Origin: Osmia lignaria lignaria
Lineage: Eukaryota; Arthropoda; Insecta; Hymenoptera; Megachilidae
DNA: 64,000 nucleotides
Assembly: GCF_051020975.1 (NCBI RefSeq)
Contig: NW_027478161.1
Location: 8,990,001-9,054,000, forward strand
Reading direction: 5' to 3'
Shown: positions 48,450 through 62,648 of the stretch, one piece after another
Position numbering within the stretch: position 1 is the first letter of the stretch
How the letters are laid out: each line of letters opens with the position of its first letter
Position numbers and translations under genes: made by a program
Notes under the pieces: model-generated
The model's database searches: none
Seen by the model: the letters and a program-made list of their open reading frames with translations, nothing else
Told to the model about the DNA's origin: nothing

Positions 48450-51400
48450 CCTCTGCACAGCTAAGGTGGAAGTGGCATTTGCAGCTCGCAATAGTGCAGA
48501 GTTATCTCAAAGAAAGGGGCCACGGTGTTTCTGTATCTCTATTATGTTGGTGCGGCTTCGGAACTTTCAAATATCTTGATATATCTCGAGAACTACGCGT
48601 CTGATCAAAAAATATCATAGAACATAAAAAGTAGGAAACATAATTCTCTACAAAAAAGGTCTCTTAACATTTTGCCATAGCTCGCGTCGTTTCCGAGATA
48701 TTTGCAGATTTATCTCAAGGGAAGGGGCCTGACGGACATATTTCGAGATATTTCTTCTTCTTGTTGTTCTTCCTCTGCACAGCTAAGCTGGAAGTGGCAT
48801 TTGCGGCTCGCACTAGTGCAGAGTTATCTCAAAGAAAGGGGCCACGGTGTTTCTGTATCTCTATTATGTTGGTGCGGCTTCGGAACTTTTAAATATCTCG
48901 ATATATCTCGAAAACTACGCTTCTGATCAAAAAATATCATAGAGCGTAAATTGTAGGAAACATTATTCTCTACAAAAAAGGTCTCTTAACATTTTGCCAT
49001 AGCACGCTTCGTTTCCGAGATATTTGCAGATTCATCTCAAGGGAAGTGGCCTGACGGACATATTTCGAGATATTTCTTCTTCTTGTTGTTCTTCTTCTGC
49101 ACAGCTAAGCTGGAAGTGGCATTTGCAGCTCGCAATAGTGCAGAGTTATCCCAAAGAAAGGGGCCACGGTGTTTCTGTATCTCTATTATGTTGGTGCGGC
49201 TTCGGAACTTTTAAATATCTTGATATATCTCGAGAACTACGCATCTGATCAAAAAATATCATACTACATAAAAAGTAGGAAACTTAATTCTCTACAAGAA
49301 AGGTCTCTAAACATTTTGCCATAGCTCGCTTCGTTTCCGAGATATTTGCAGATATATCTCAAGGGAAGGGGCCTGACGGACATATTTCGAGATATTTCTT
49401 CTTCTTGTTGTTCTTCTTCTGCACAGCTAAGCTGGAAGTGGCATTTGCGGCTCGCACTAGTGCAGAGTTATCTCAAAGAAAGGGGCCACGGTGTTTCTGT
49501 ATCTCTATTATGTTGGTGCGGCTTCGGAACTTTTAAATATCTTGATATATCTCGAGAACTACGCATCTGATCAAAAAATATCATAGAACATGAAAAGTAG
49601 GAAACATAATTCTCTACAAAAAAGGTCTCTTAACATTTTGCCATAGCTCGCTTCGTTTCCGAGATATTTGCAGATTCATCTCAAGGGAAGTGGCCTGACG
49701 GACATATTTCGAGATATTTCTTCTTCTTGTTGTTCTTCTTCTGCACAGCTAAGCTGGAAGTGGCATTTGCAGCTCGCAATAGTGCAGAGTTATCCCAAAG
49801 AAAGGGGCCACGGTGTTTCTGTATCTCTATTATGTTGGTGCGGCTTCGGAACTTTTAAATATCTTGATATATCTCGAGAACTACGCATCTGATCAAAAAA
49901 TATCATAGAACATAAAAAGTAGGATACTTAATTCTCTACAAAAAAGGTCTCTTAACATTTTGCCATAGCTCGCTTCGTTTCCGAGATATTTGCAGATTTA
50001 TCTCAAGGGAAGGGGCCTGACGGACATATTTCGAGATATTTCTTCTTCTTGTTGTTCTTCCTCTGCACAGCTAAGCTGGAAGTGGCATTTGCGGCTCGCA
50101 CTAGTGCAGAGTTATCTCAAAGAAAGGGGCCACGGTGTTTCTGTATCTCTATTATGTTGGTGCGGCTTCGGAACTTTTAAATATCTCGATATATCTCGAA
50201 AACTACGCTTCTGATCAAAAAATATCATAGAGCGTAAATTGTAGGAAACATTATTCTCTACAAAAAAGGTCTCTTAACATTTTGCCATAGCACGCTTCGT
50301 TTCCGAGATATTTGCAGATTCATCTCAAGGGAAGTGGCCTGACGGACATATTTCGAGATATTTCTTCTTCTTGTTGTTCTTCTTCTGCACAGCTAAGCTG
50401 GAAGTGGCATTTGCAGCTCGCAATAGTGCAGAGTTTTCCCAAAGAAAGGGGCCACGGTGTTTCTGTATCTCTATTATGTTGGTGCGGCTTCGGAACTTTT
50501 AAATATCTTGATATATCTCGAGAACTACGCATCTGATCAAAAAATATCATACTACATAAAAAGTAGGAAACTTAATTCTCTACAAGAAAGGTCTCTAAAC
50601 ATTTTGCCATAGCTCGCTTCGTTTCCGAGATATTTGCAGATTTATCTCAAGGGAAGGGGCCTGACGGACATATTTCGAGATATTTCTTCTTCTTGTTGTT
50701 CTTCTTCTGCACAGCTAAGCTGGAAGTGGCATTTGCGGCTCGCACTAGTGCAGAGTTATCTCAAAGAAAGGGGCCACGGTGTTTCTGTATCTCTATTATG
50801 TTGGTGCGGCTTCGGAACTTTTAAATATCTCGATATATCTCGAAAACTACGCTTCTGATCAAAAAATATCATAGAGCGTAAATTGTAGGAAACATTATTC
50901 TCTACAAAAAAGGTCTCTTAACATTTTGCCATAGCACGCTTCGTTTCCGAGATATTTGCAGATTCATCTCAAGGGAAGTGGCCTGACGGACATATTTCGA
51001 GATATTTCTTCTTCTTGTTGTTCTTCTTCTGCACAGCTAAGCTGGAAGTGGCATTTGCAGCTCGCAATAGTGCAGAGTTATCCCAAAGAAAGGGGCCACG
51101 GTGTTTCTGTATCTCTATTATGTTGGTGCGGCTTCGGAACTTTTAAATATCTTGATATATCGCGAGAACTACGCATCTGATCAAAAAATATCATACTACA
51201 TAAAAAGTAGGAAACTTAATTCTCTACAAGAAAGGTCTCTAAACATTTTGCCATAGCTCGCTTCGTTTCCGAGATATTTGCAGATTTATCTCAAGGGAAG
51301 GGGCCTGACGGACATATTTCGAGATATTTCTTCTTCTTGTTGTTCTTCTTCTGCACAGCTAAGCTGGAAGTGGCATTTGCGGCTCGCACTAGTGCAGAGT

Positions 51401-53440
51401 TATCTCAAAGAAAGGGGCCACGGTGTTTCTGTATCTCTATTATGTTGGTGCGGCTTCGGAACTTTTAAATATCTTGATATATCTCGAGAACTACGCATCT
51501 GATCAAAAAATATCATAGAACATGAAAAGTAGGAAACATAATTCTCTACAAAAAAGGTCTCTTAACATTTTGCCATAGCTCGCTTCGTTTCCGAGATATT
51601 TGCAGATTCATCTCAAGGGAAGTGGCCTGACGGACATATTTCGAGATATTTCTTCTTCTTGTTGTTCTTCTTCTGCACAGCTAAGCTGGAAGTGGCATTT
51701 GCAGCTCGCAATAGTGCAGAGTTATCTCAAAGAAAGGGGCCACGGTGTTTCTGTATCTGTATTATGTTGGTGCGGCTTCGGAACTTTTAAATATCTTGAT
51801 ATATCTCGAGAACTACGCATCTGATCAAAAAATATCATAGAACATAAAAAGTAGGAAACTTAATTCTCTACAAAAAAGGTCTCTTAACATTTTGCCATAG
51901 CTCGCTTCGTTTCCGAGATATTTGCAGATTTATCTCAAGGGAAGGGGCCTGACGGACATATTTCGAGATATTTCTTCTTCTTGTTGTTCTTCTTCTGCAC
52001 AGCTAAGCTGGAAGTGGCATTTGCGGCTCGCACTATTGCAGAGTTATCTCAAAGAAAGGGGCCACGGTGTTTCTGTATCTCTATTATGTTGGTGCGGCTT
52101 CGTAACTTTTAAATATCTAGATATATCTCGAAAACTACGCTTCTGACCAAAAAATGTCATAGAACATAAATTGTAGGAAACATAATTCTCTACAAAAAAG
52201 GTCTCTTAACATTTTGCCATAGCTCGCTTGGTTTCCGAGATATTTGCAGATATATCTCAAGGGCAGGGGCCTGACGGACATATTTCGAGATATTTCTTCT
52301 TCTTGTTGTTCTTCTTCTGCACAGCTAAGCTGGAAGTGGCATTTGCAGCTCGCAATAGTGCAGAGTTATCCCAAAGAAAGGGGCCACGGTGTTTCTGTAT
52401 CTCTATTATGTTGGTGCGGCTTCGGAACTTTTAAATATCTTGATATATCTCGAGAACTACGCATCTGATCAAAAAATATCATACTACATAAAAAGTAGGA
52501 AACTTAATTCTCTACAAGAAAGGTCTCTAAACATTTTGCCATAGCTCGCTTCGTTTCCGAGATATTTGCAGATATATCTCAAGGGAAGGGGCCTGACGGA
52601 CATATTTCGAGATATTTCTTCTTCTTGTTGTTCTTCTTCTGCACAGCTAAGCTGGAAGTGGCATTTGCGGCTCGCACTAGTGCAGAGTTATCTCAAAGAA
52701 AGGGGCCACGATGTTTCTGTATCTCTATTATGTTGGTGCGGCTTCGGAACTTTTAAATATCTTGATATATCTCGAGAACTACGCATCTGATCAAAAAATA
52801 TCATAGAACATGAAAAGTAGGAAACATAATTCTCTACAAAAAAGGTCTCTTAACATTTTGCCATAGCTCGCTTCGTTTCCGAGATATTTGCAGATTCATC
52901 TCAAGGGAAGTGGCCTGACGGACATATTTCGAGATATTTCTTCTTCTTGTTGTTCTTCTTCTGCACAGCTAAGCTGGAAGTGGCATTTGCAGCTCGCAAT
53001 AGTGCAGAGTTATCCCAAAGAAAGGGGCCACGGTGTTTCTGTATCTCTATTATGTTGGTGCGGCTTCGGAACTTTTAAATATCTTGATATATCTCGAGAA
53101 CTACGCATCTGATCAAAAAATATCATAGAACATAAAAAGTAGGATACTTAATTCTCTACAAAAAAGGTCTCTTAACATTTTGCCATAGCTCGCTTCGTTT
53201 CCGAGATATTTGCAGATTTATCTCAAGGGAAGGGGCCTGACGGACATATTTCGAGATATTTCTTCTTCTTGTTGTTCTTCCTCTGCACAGCTAAGCTGGA
53301 AGTGGCATTTGCGGCTCGCACTAGTGCAGAGTTATCTCAAAGAAAGGGGCCACGGTGTTTCTGTATCTCTATTATGTTGGTGCGGCTTCGGAACTTTTAA
53401 ATATCTCGATATATCTCGAAAACTACGCTTCTGATCAAAA

Positions 53441-53762
53441 AATATCATAGAGCGTAAATTGTAGGAAACATTATTCTCTACAAAAAAGGTCTCTTAACAT
53501 TTTGCCATAGCTTGCTTCGTTTCCGAGATATTTGCAGATTTATCTCAAGGGAAGGGGCCTGACGGACATATTTCGAGATATTTCTTCTTCTTGTTGTTCT
53601 TCTTCTGCACAGCTAAGCTGGAAGTGGCATTTGCGGCTCGCACTAGTGCAGAGTTATCTCAAAGAAAGGGGCCACGGTGTTTCTGTATCTGTATTATGTT
53701 GGTGCGGCTTCGGAACTTTTAAATATCTTGATATATCTCGAGAACTACGCCTCTGATCAAAA
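53441..53762 (+). repeat. Junction monomer at the start of block K (unit 167)
   Basis: The head has AGAGCGTAAA and CATTATTCTC, as in the units at 50221 and 57305. The body has CTTGCTTCG, CTGTATTATG and GCCTCTGATC, as in the unit at 44747. The last base unlike the 44747 unit is 53472 and the first shared diagnostic base is 53513. This joint therefore lies within about 40 bp of the head and does not involve the CTT tract. Confidence 0.87.
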
Positions 53763-56700
53763 AATATCATAGAACATAAAAAGTAGGAAACTTAATTCTC
53801 TACAAAAAAGGTCTCTTAACATTTCGCCATAGCTCGCTTCGTTTCCGAGATATTTGCAGATTTATCTCAAGGGAAGGGGCCTGACGGACATATTTCGAGA
53901 TATTTCTTCTTCTTGTTGTTCTTCTTCTGCACAGCTAAGCTGGAAGTGGCATTTGCGGCTCGCACTATTGCAGAGTTATCTCAAAGAAAGGGGCCACGGT
54001 GTTTCTGTATCTCTATTATGTTGGTGCGGCTTCGTAACTTTTAAATATCTAGATATATCTCGAAAACTACGCTTCTGATCAAAAAATATCATAGAACATA
54101 AATTGTAGGAAACATAATTCTCTACAAAAAAGGTCTCTTAACATTTTGCCATAGCTCGCTTGGTTTCCGAGATATTTGCAGATATATCTCAAGGGCAGGG
54201 GCCTGACGGACATATTTCGAGATATTTCTTCTTCTTGTTGTTCTTCTTCTGCACAGCTAAGCTGGAAGTGGCATTTACAGCTCGCAATAGTGCAGAGTTA
54301 TCTCAAAGAAAGGAGCCGCGGTGTTTCTGTATCTCTAATATGTTGGTGCGGCTTCGGAACTTTTAAGTATCTCGATATATCTCGAAAACTACGCTTCTGA
54401 TCAAAAAATATCATAGAACATAAATTGTAGGAAACATAATTCTCTACAAAAAACGTCTCTTAACATTTTGCCATAGCTCGCTTCGTTTCCGAGATATTTG
54501 CAGATTCAGCTCAAAGGAACTGGCCTGACGGACATATTTCGAGATATTTCTTCTTCTTGTTGTTCTTCTTCTGCACAGCTAAGCTGGAAGTGGCATTTGC
54601 GGCTCGCACTATTGCAGAGTTATCCCAAAGAAAGGGGCCACGGTGTTTCTGTATCTCTATTATGTTGGTGCGGCTTCGGAACTTTTAAATATCTTGATAT
54701 ATCGCGAGAACTACGCATCTGATCAAAAAATATCATACTACCTAAAAAGTAGGAAACTTAATTCTCTACAAGAAAGGTCTCTAAACATTTTGCCATAGCT
54801 CGCTTCGTTTCCGAGATATTTGCAGATTTATCTCAAGGGAAGGGGCCTGACGGACATATTTCGAGATATTTCTTCTTCTTGTTGTTCTTCTTCTGCACAG
54901 CTAAGCTGGAAGTGGCATTTGCGGCTCGCACTAGTGCAGAGTTATCTGAAAGAAAGGGGCCACGGTGTTTCTGTATCTGTATTATGTTGGTGCGGCTTCG
55001 GAACTTTTAAATATCTTGATATATCTGGAGAACTACGCATCTGATCAAAAAATATCATAGAACATAAAAAGTAGGAAACATAATTCTCTACAAAAAAGGT
55101 CTCTTAACATTTTGCCATAGCTCGCTTGGTTTCCGAGATATTTGCAGATTTATCTCAAGGGAAGGGGCCTAACGGACATATTTCGAGATATTTCTTCTTC
55201 TTGTTGTTCTTCTTCTGCACAGCTAAGCTGGAAGTGGCATTTGCGGCTCGCACTATTGCAGAGTTATCTCAAAGAAAGGGGCCACGGTGTTTCTGTATCT
55301 CTATTATGTTGGTGCGGCTTCGTAACTTTTAAATATCTAGATATATCTCGAAAACTACGCTTCTGATCAAAAAATATCATAGAACATAAATTGTAGGAAA
55401 CATAATTCTCTACAAAAAAGGTCTCTTAACATTTTGCCATAGCTCGCTTGGTTTCCGAGATATTTGCAGATATATCTCAAGGGCAGGGGCCTGACGGACA
55501 TATTTCGAGATATTTCTTCTTCTTGTTGTTCTTCTTCTGCACAGCTAAGCTGGAAGTGGCATTTACAGCTCGCAATAGTGCAGAGTTATCTCAAAGAAAG
55601 GAGCCGCGGTGTTTCTGTATCTCTAATATGTTGGTGCGGCTTCGGAACTTTTAAGTATCTCGATATATCTCGAAAACTACGCTTCTGATCAAAAAATATC
55701 ATAGAACATAAATTGTAGGAAACATAATTCTCTACAAAAAACGTCTCTTAACATTTTGCCATAGCTCGCTTCGTTTCCGAGATATTTGCAGATTCAGCTC
55801 AAAGGAACTGGCCTGACGGACATATTTCGAGATATTTCTTCTTCTTGTTGTTCTTCCTCTGCACAGCTAAGGTGGAAGTGGCATTTGCAGCTCGCAATAG
55901 TGCAGAGTTATCTCAAAGAAAGGGGCCACGGTGTTTCTGTATCTCTATTATGTTGGTGCGGCTTCGGAACTTTCAAATATCTTGATATATCTCGAGAACT
56001 ACGCGTCTGATCAAAAAATATCATAGAACATAAAAAGTAGGAAACATAATTCTCTACAAAAAAGGTCTCTTAACATTTTGCCATAGCTCGCGTCGTTTCC
56101 GAGATATTTGCAGATTTATCTCAAGGGAAGGGGCCTGACGGACATATTTCGAGATATTTCTTCTTCTTGTTGTTCTTCCTCTGCACAGCTAAGCTGGAAG
56201 TGGCATTTGCGGCTCGCACTAGTGCAGAGTTATCTCAAAGAAAGGGGCCACGGTGTTTCTGTATCTCTATTATGTTGGTGCGGCTTCGGAACTTTTAAAT
56301 ATCTCGATATATCTCGAAAACTACGCTTCTGATCAAAAAATATCATAGAGCGTAAATTGTAGGAAACATTATTCTCTACAAAAAAGGTCTCTTAACATTT
56401 TGCCATAGCACGCTTCGTTTCCGAGATATTTGCAGATTCATCTCAAGGGAAGTGGCCTGACGGACATATTTCGAGATATTTCTTCTTCTTGTTGTTCTTC
56501 TTCTGCACAGCTAAGCTGGAAGTGGCATTTGCAGCTCGCAATAGTGCAGAGTTATCCCAAAGAAAGGGGCCACGGTGTTTCTGTATCTCTATTATGTTGG
56601 TGCGGCTTCGGAACTTTTAAATATCTTGATATATCTCGAGAACTACGCATCTGATCAAAAAATATCATACTACATAAAAAGTAGGAAACTTAATTCTCTA

Positions 56701-56982
56701 CAAGAAAGGTCTCTAAACATTTTGCCATAGCTCGCTTCGTTTCCGAGATATTTGCAGATATATCTCAAGGGAAGGGGCCTGACGGACATATTTCGAGATA
56801 TTTCTTCTTCTTGTTGTTCTTCTTCTGCACAGCTAAGCTGGAAGTGGCATTTGCGGCTCGCACTAGTGCAGAGTTATCTCAAAGAAAGGGGCCACGGTGT
56901 TTCTGTATCTCTATTATGTTGGTGCGGCTTCGGAACTTTTAAATATCTTGATATATCTCGAGAACTACGCATCTGATCAAAA

Positions 56983-57304
56983 AATATCATAGAACATGAA
57001 AAGTAGGAAACATAATTCTCTACAAAAAAGGTCTCTTAACATTTTGCCATAGCTCGCTTCGTTTCCGAGATATTTGCAGATTCATCTCAAGGGAAGTGGC
57101 CTGACGGACATATTTCGAGATATTTCTTCTTCTTGTTGTTCTTCTTCTGCACAGCTAAGCTGGAAGTGGCATTTGCAGCTCGCAATAGTGCAGAGTTATC
57201 TCAAAGAAAGGGGCCACGGTGTTTCTGTATCTCTATTATGTTGGTGCGGCTTCGGAACTTTTAAATATCTTGATATATCTCGAAAACTACGCTTCTGATC
57301 AAAA
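56983..57304 (+). repeat. Mosaic monomer marking a one-unit deletion (unit 178)
   Basis: The left part is B-type like 49577-49898 (AGAACATGAAA head, GATTCATCTC, GCAGCTCGCAAT). The right part is like 49899-50220 (TATCTCAAAG, CTCGAAAAC tail). One unit's worth of sequence is lost, shifting the lag between blocks J and K from 7406 to 7084 bp. TTGATATATC near 57271 belongs to the left parent, so either two switches or gene conversion occurred. Confidence 0.75.
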
Positions 57305-60300
57305 AATATCATAGAGCGTAAATTGTAGGAAACATTATTCTCTACAAAAAAGGTCTCTTAACATTTTGCCATAGCACGCTTCGTTTCCGAGATATTTGCA
57401 GATTCATCTCAAGGGAAGTGGCCTGACGGACATATTTCGAGATATTTCTTCTTCTTGTTGTTCTTCTTCTGCACAGCTAAGCTGGAAGTGGCATTTGCAG
57501 CTCGCAATAGTGCAGAGTTTTCCCAAAGAAAGGGGCCACGGTGTTTCTGTATCTCTATTATGTTGGTGCGGCTTCGGAACTTTTAAATATCTTGATATAT
57601 CTCGAGAACTACGCATCTGATCAAAAAATATCATACTACATAAAAAGTAGGAAACTTAATTCTCTACAAGAAAGGTCTCTAAACATTTTGCCATAGCTCG
57701 CTTCGTTTCCGAGATATTTGCAGATTTATCTCAAGGGAAGGGGCCTGACGGACATATTTCGAGATATTTCTTCTTCTTGTTGTTCTTCTTCTGCACAGCT
57801 AAGCTGGAAGTGGCATTTGCGGCTCGCACTAGTGCAGAGTTATCTCAAAGAAAGGGGCCACGGTGTTTCTGTATCTCTATTATGTTGGTGCGGCTTCGGA
57901 ACTTTTAAATATCTCGATATATCTCGAAAACTACGCTTCTGATCAAAAAATATCATAGAGCGTAAATTGTAGGAAACATTATTCTCTACAAAAAAGGTCT
58001 CTTAACATTTTGCCATAGCACGCTTCGTTTCCGAGATATTTGCAGATTCATCTCAAGGGAAGTGGCCTGACGGACATATTTCGAGATATTTCTTCTTCTT
58101 GTTGTTCTTCTTCTGCACAGCTAAGCTGGAAGTGGCATTTGCAGCTCGCAATAGTGCAGAGTTATCCCAAAGAAAGGGGCCACGGTGTTTCTGTATCTCT
58201 ATTATGTTGGTGCGGCTTCGGAACTTTTAAATATCTTGATATATCGCGAGAACTACGCATCTGATCAAAAAATATCATACTACATAAAAAGTAGGAAACT
58301 TAATTCTCTACAAGAAAGGTCTCTAAACATTTTGCCATAGCTCGCTTCGTTTCCGAGATATTTGCAGATTTATCTCAAGGGAAGGGGCCTGACGGACATA
58401 TTTCGAGATATTTCTTCTTCTTGTTGTTCTTCTTCTGCACAGCTAAGCTGGAAGTGGCATTTGCGGCTCGCACTAGTGCAGAGTTATCTCAAAGAAAGGG
58501 GCCACGGTGTTTCTGTATCTCTATTATGTTGGTGCGGCTTCGGAACTTTTAAATATCTTGATATATCTCGAGAACTACGCATCTGATCAAAAAATATCAT
58601 AGAACATGAAAAGTAGGAAACATAATTCTCTACAAAAAAGGTCTCTTAACATTTTGCCATAGCTCGCTTCGTTTCCGAGATATTTGCAGATTCATCTCAA
58701 GGGAAGTGGCCTGACGGACATATTTCGAGATATTTCTTCTTCTTGTTGTTCTTCTTCTGCACAGCTAAGCTGGAAGTGGCATTTGCAGCTCGCAATAGTG
58801 CAGAGTTATCTCAAAGAAAGGGGCCACGGTGTTTCTGTATCTGTATTATGTTGGTGCGGCTTCGGAACTTTTAAATATCTTGATATATCTCGAGAACTAC
58901 GCATCTGATCAAAAAATATCATAGAACATAAAAAGTAGGAAACTTAATTCTCTACAAAAAAGGTCTCTTAACATTTTGCCATAGCTCGCTTCGTTTCCGA
59001 GATATTTGCAGATTTATCTCAAGGGAAGGGGCCTGACGGACATATTTCGAGATATTTCTTCTTCTTGTTGTTCTTCTTCTGCACAGCTAAGCTGGAAGTG
59101 GCATTTGCGGCTCGCACTATTGCAGAGTTATCTCAAAGAAAGGGGCCACGGTGTTTCTGTATCTCTATTATGTTGGTGCGGCTTCGTAACTTTTAAATAT
59201 CTAGATATATCTCGAAAACTACGCTTCTGACCAAAAAATGTCATAGAACATAAATTGTAGGAAACATAATTCTCTACAAAAAAGGTCTCTTAACATTTTG
59301 CCATAGCTCGCTTGGTTTCCGAGATATTTGCAGATATATCTCAAGGGCAGGGGCCTGACGGACATATTTCGAGATATTTCTTCTTCTTGTTGTTCTTCTT
59401 CTGCACAGCTAAGCTGGAAGTGGCATTTGCAGCTCGCAATAGTGCAGAGTTATCCCAAAGAAAGGGGCCACGGTGTTTCTGTATCTCTATTATGTTGGTG
59501 CGGCTTCGGAACTTTTAAATATCTTGATATATCTCGAGAACTACGCATCTGATCAAAAAATATCATACTACATAAAAAGTAGGAAACTTAATTCTCTACA
59601 AGAAAGGTCTCTAAACATTTTGCCATAGCTCGCTTCGTTTCCGAGATATTTGCAGATATATCTCAAGGGAAGGGGCCTGACGGACATATTTCGAGATATT
59701 TCTTCTTCTTGTTGTTCTTCTTCTGCACAGCTAAGCTGGAAGTGGCATTTGCGGCTCGCACTAGTGCAGAGTTATCTCAAAGAAAGGGGCCACGATGTTT
59801 CTGTATCTCTATTATGTTGGTGCGGCTTCGGAACTTTTAAATATCTTGATATATCTCGAGAACTACGCATCTGATCAAAAAATATCATAGAACATGAAAA
59901 GTAGGAAACATAATTCTCTACAAAAAAGGTCTCTTAACATTTTGCCATAGCTCGCTTCGTTTCCGAGATATTTGCAGATTCATCTCAAGGGAAGTGGCCT
60001 GACGGACATATTTCGAGATATTTCTTCTTCTTGTTGTTCTTCTTCTGCACAGCTAAGCTGGAAGTGGCATTTGCAGCTCGCAATAGTGCAGAGTTATCCC
60101 AAAGAAAGGGGCCACGGTGTTTCTGTATCTCTATTATGTTGGTGCGGCTTCGGAACTTTTAAATATCTTGATATATCTCGAGAACTACGCATCTGATCAA
60201 AAAATATCATAGAACATAAAAAGTAGGATACTTAATTCTCTACAAAAAAGGTCTCTTAACATTTTGCCATAGCTCGCTTCGTTTCCGAGATATTTGCAGA

Positions 60301-62648
60301 TTTATCTCAAGGGAAGGGGCCTGACGGACATATTTCGAGATATTTCTTCTTCTTGTTGTTCTTCCTCTGCACAGCTAAGCTGGAAGTGGCATTTGCGGCT
60401 CGCACTAGTGCAGAGTTATCTCAAAGAAAGGGGCCACGGTGTTTCTGTATCTCTATTATGTTGGTGCGGCTTCGGAACTTTTAAATATCTCGATATATCT
60501 CGAAAACTACGCTTCTGATCAAAAAATATCATAGAGCGTAAATTGTAGGAAACATTATTCTCTACAAAAAAGGTCTCTTAACATTTTGCCATAGCACGCT
60601 TCGTTTCCGAGATATTTGCAGATTCATCTCAAGGGAAGTGGCCTGACGGACATATTTCGAGATATTTCTTCTTCTTGTTGTTCTTCTTCTGCACAGCTAA
60701 GCTGGAAGTGGCATTTGCAGCTCGCAATAGTGCAGAGTTTTCCCAAAGAAAGGGGCCACGGTGTTTCTGTATCTCTATTATGTTGGTGCGGCTTCGGAAC
60801 TTTTAAATATCTTGATATATCTCGAGAACTACGCATCTGATCAAAAAATATCATACTACATAAAAAGTAGGAAACTTAATTCTCTACAAGAAAGGTCTCT
60901 AAACATTTTGCCATAGCTCGCTTCGTTTCCGAGATATTTGCAGATTTATCTCAAGGGAAGGGGCCTGACGGACATATTTCGAGATATTTCTTCTTCTTGT
61001 TGTTCTTCTTCTGCACAGCTAAGCTGGAAGTGGCATTTGCGGCTCGCACTAGTGCAGAGTTATCTCAAAGAAAGGGGCCACGGTGTTTCTGTATCTCTAT
61101 TATGTTGGTGCGGCTTCGGAACTTTTAAATATCTCGATATATCTCGAAAACTACGCTTCTGATCAAAAAATATCATAGAGCGTAAATTGTAGGAAACATT
61201 ATTCTCTACAAAAAAGGTCTCTTAACATTTTGCCATAGCACGCTTCGTTTCCGAGATATTTGCAGATTCATCTCAAGGGAAGTGGCCTGACGGACATATT
61301 TCGAGATATTTCTTCTTCTTGTTGTTCTTCTTCTGCACAGCTAAGCTGGAAGTGGCATTTGCAGCTCGCAATAGTGCAGAGTTATCCCAAAGAAAGGGGC
61401 CACGGTGTTTCTGTATCTCTATTATGTTGGTGCGGCTTCGGAACTTTTAAATATCTTGATATATCGCGAGAACTACGCATCTGATCAAAAAATATCATAC
61501 TACATAAAAAGTAGGAAACTGAATTCTCTACAAGAAAGGTCTCTAAACATTTTGCCATAGCTCGCTTCGTTTCCGAGATATTTGCAGATTTATCTCAAGG
61601 GAAGGGGCCTGACGGACATATTTCGAGATATTTCTTCTTCTTGTTGTTCTTCTTCTGCACAGCTAAGCTGGAAGTGGCATTTGCGGCTCGCACTAGTGCA
61701 GAGTTATCTCAAAGAAAGGGGCCACGGTGTTTCTGTATCTCTATTATGTTGGTGCGGCTTCGGAACTTTTAAATATCTTGATATATCTCGAGAACTACGC
61801 ATCTGATCAAAAAATATCATAGAACATGAAAAGTAGGAAACATAATTCTCTACAAAAAAGGTCTCTTAACATTTTGCCATAGCTCGCTTCGTTTCCGAGA
61901 TATTTGCAGATTCATCTCAAGGGAAGTGGCCTGACGGACATATTTCGAGATATTTCTTCTTCTTGTTGTTCTTCTTCTGCACAGCTAAGCTGGAAGTGGC
62001 ATTTGCAGCTCGCAATAGTGCAGAGTTATCTCAAAGAAAGGGGCCACGGTGTTTCTGTATCTGTATTATGTTGGTGCGGCTTCGGAACTTTTAAATATCT
62101 TGATATATCTCGAGAACTACGCATCTGATCAAAAAATATCATAGAACATAAAAAGTAGGAAACTTAATTCTCTACAAAAAAGGTCTCTTAACATTTTGCC
62201 ATAGCTCGCTTCGTTTCCGAGATATTTGCAGATTTATCTCAAGGGAAGGGGCCTGACGGACATATTTCGAGATATTTCTTCTTCTTGTTGTTCTTCTTCT
62301 GCACAGCTAAGCTGGAAGTGGCATTTGCGGCTCGCACTATTGCAGAGTTATCTCAAAGAAAGGGGCCACGGTGTTTCTGTATCTCTATTATGTTGGTGCG
62401 GCTTCGTAACTTTTAAATATCTAGATATATCTCGAAAACTACGCTTCTGACCAAAAAATGTCATAGAACATAAATTGTAGGAAACATAATTCTCTACAAA
62501 AAAGGTCTCTTAACATTTTGCCATAGCTCGCTTGGTTTCCGAGATATTTGCAGATATATCTCAAGGGCAGGGGCCTGACGGACATATTTCGAGATATTTC
62601 TTCTTCTTGTTGTTCTTCTTCTGCACAGCTAAGCTGGAAGTGGCATTT
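57305..62648 (+). repeat. 10-monomer tandem duplication (3220 bp), about 1.7 copies
   Basis: Copy 1 is 57305-60524; copy 2 runs from 60525 until divergence at 62649 (TTTACAG against TTTGCAG at 59429). Identity on the left starts after 57271. Paired markers: GAGTTTTCCC (57516, 60736), ATCGCGAG (58243, 61463), CTGTATTATG (58840, 62060) and TGACCA (59229, 62449). The single difference that I noticed is T to G at 61521. The same ten units occur once at 50221-53440. Confidence 0.93.

Larger units (their letters stand above)
44425..53440 (+). repeat. Composite block J (units 139-166)
   Basis: Begins with CTCTATAAA, CTTGCTTCG and TTTCGCCATAG units in the same order as 23499-24464 and 29617-30582. 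It continues with the 4-unit duplication (45190-48450), a CAGCTCAAAGG unit with GAACTTTCAAA (48561), a CTCGCGTCG unit, B/A alternation, then the 10-unit stretch from 50221 marked by GAGTTTTCCC (50432), ATCGCGAG (51159), TGACCA (52145) and CACGATG (52710). Much of it recurs after 53441 at lags of 8694, 7406 and 7084 bp. Confidence 0.85.
53441..57304 (+). repeat. Composite block K: edited second copy of block J (units 167-178)
   Basis: Units 167-173 match 140-146 at 8694 bp; units 173-177 match 150-154 at 7406 bp. The lag drops by 1288 because the 4-unit duplication is single here. It drops by another 322 at unit 178, after which the lag is 7084. Shared rare markers are GCCTCTGATC (45055 and 53749) and GAACTTTCAAA (48561 and 55967). 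Confidence 0.87.

Noticed and set aside
50320..60854. Antisense ORFs of 76 codons with ATG starts at 50320-50550, 57404-57634 and 60624-60854.
   Set aside because: They exist only because one A-to-T change (TATCCC to TTTCCC on the + strand) removes a stop, and the three are copies of one unit. No other support for coding.
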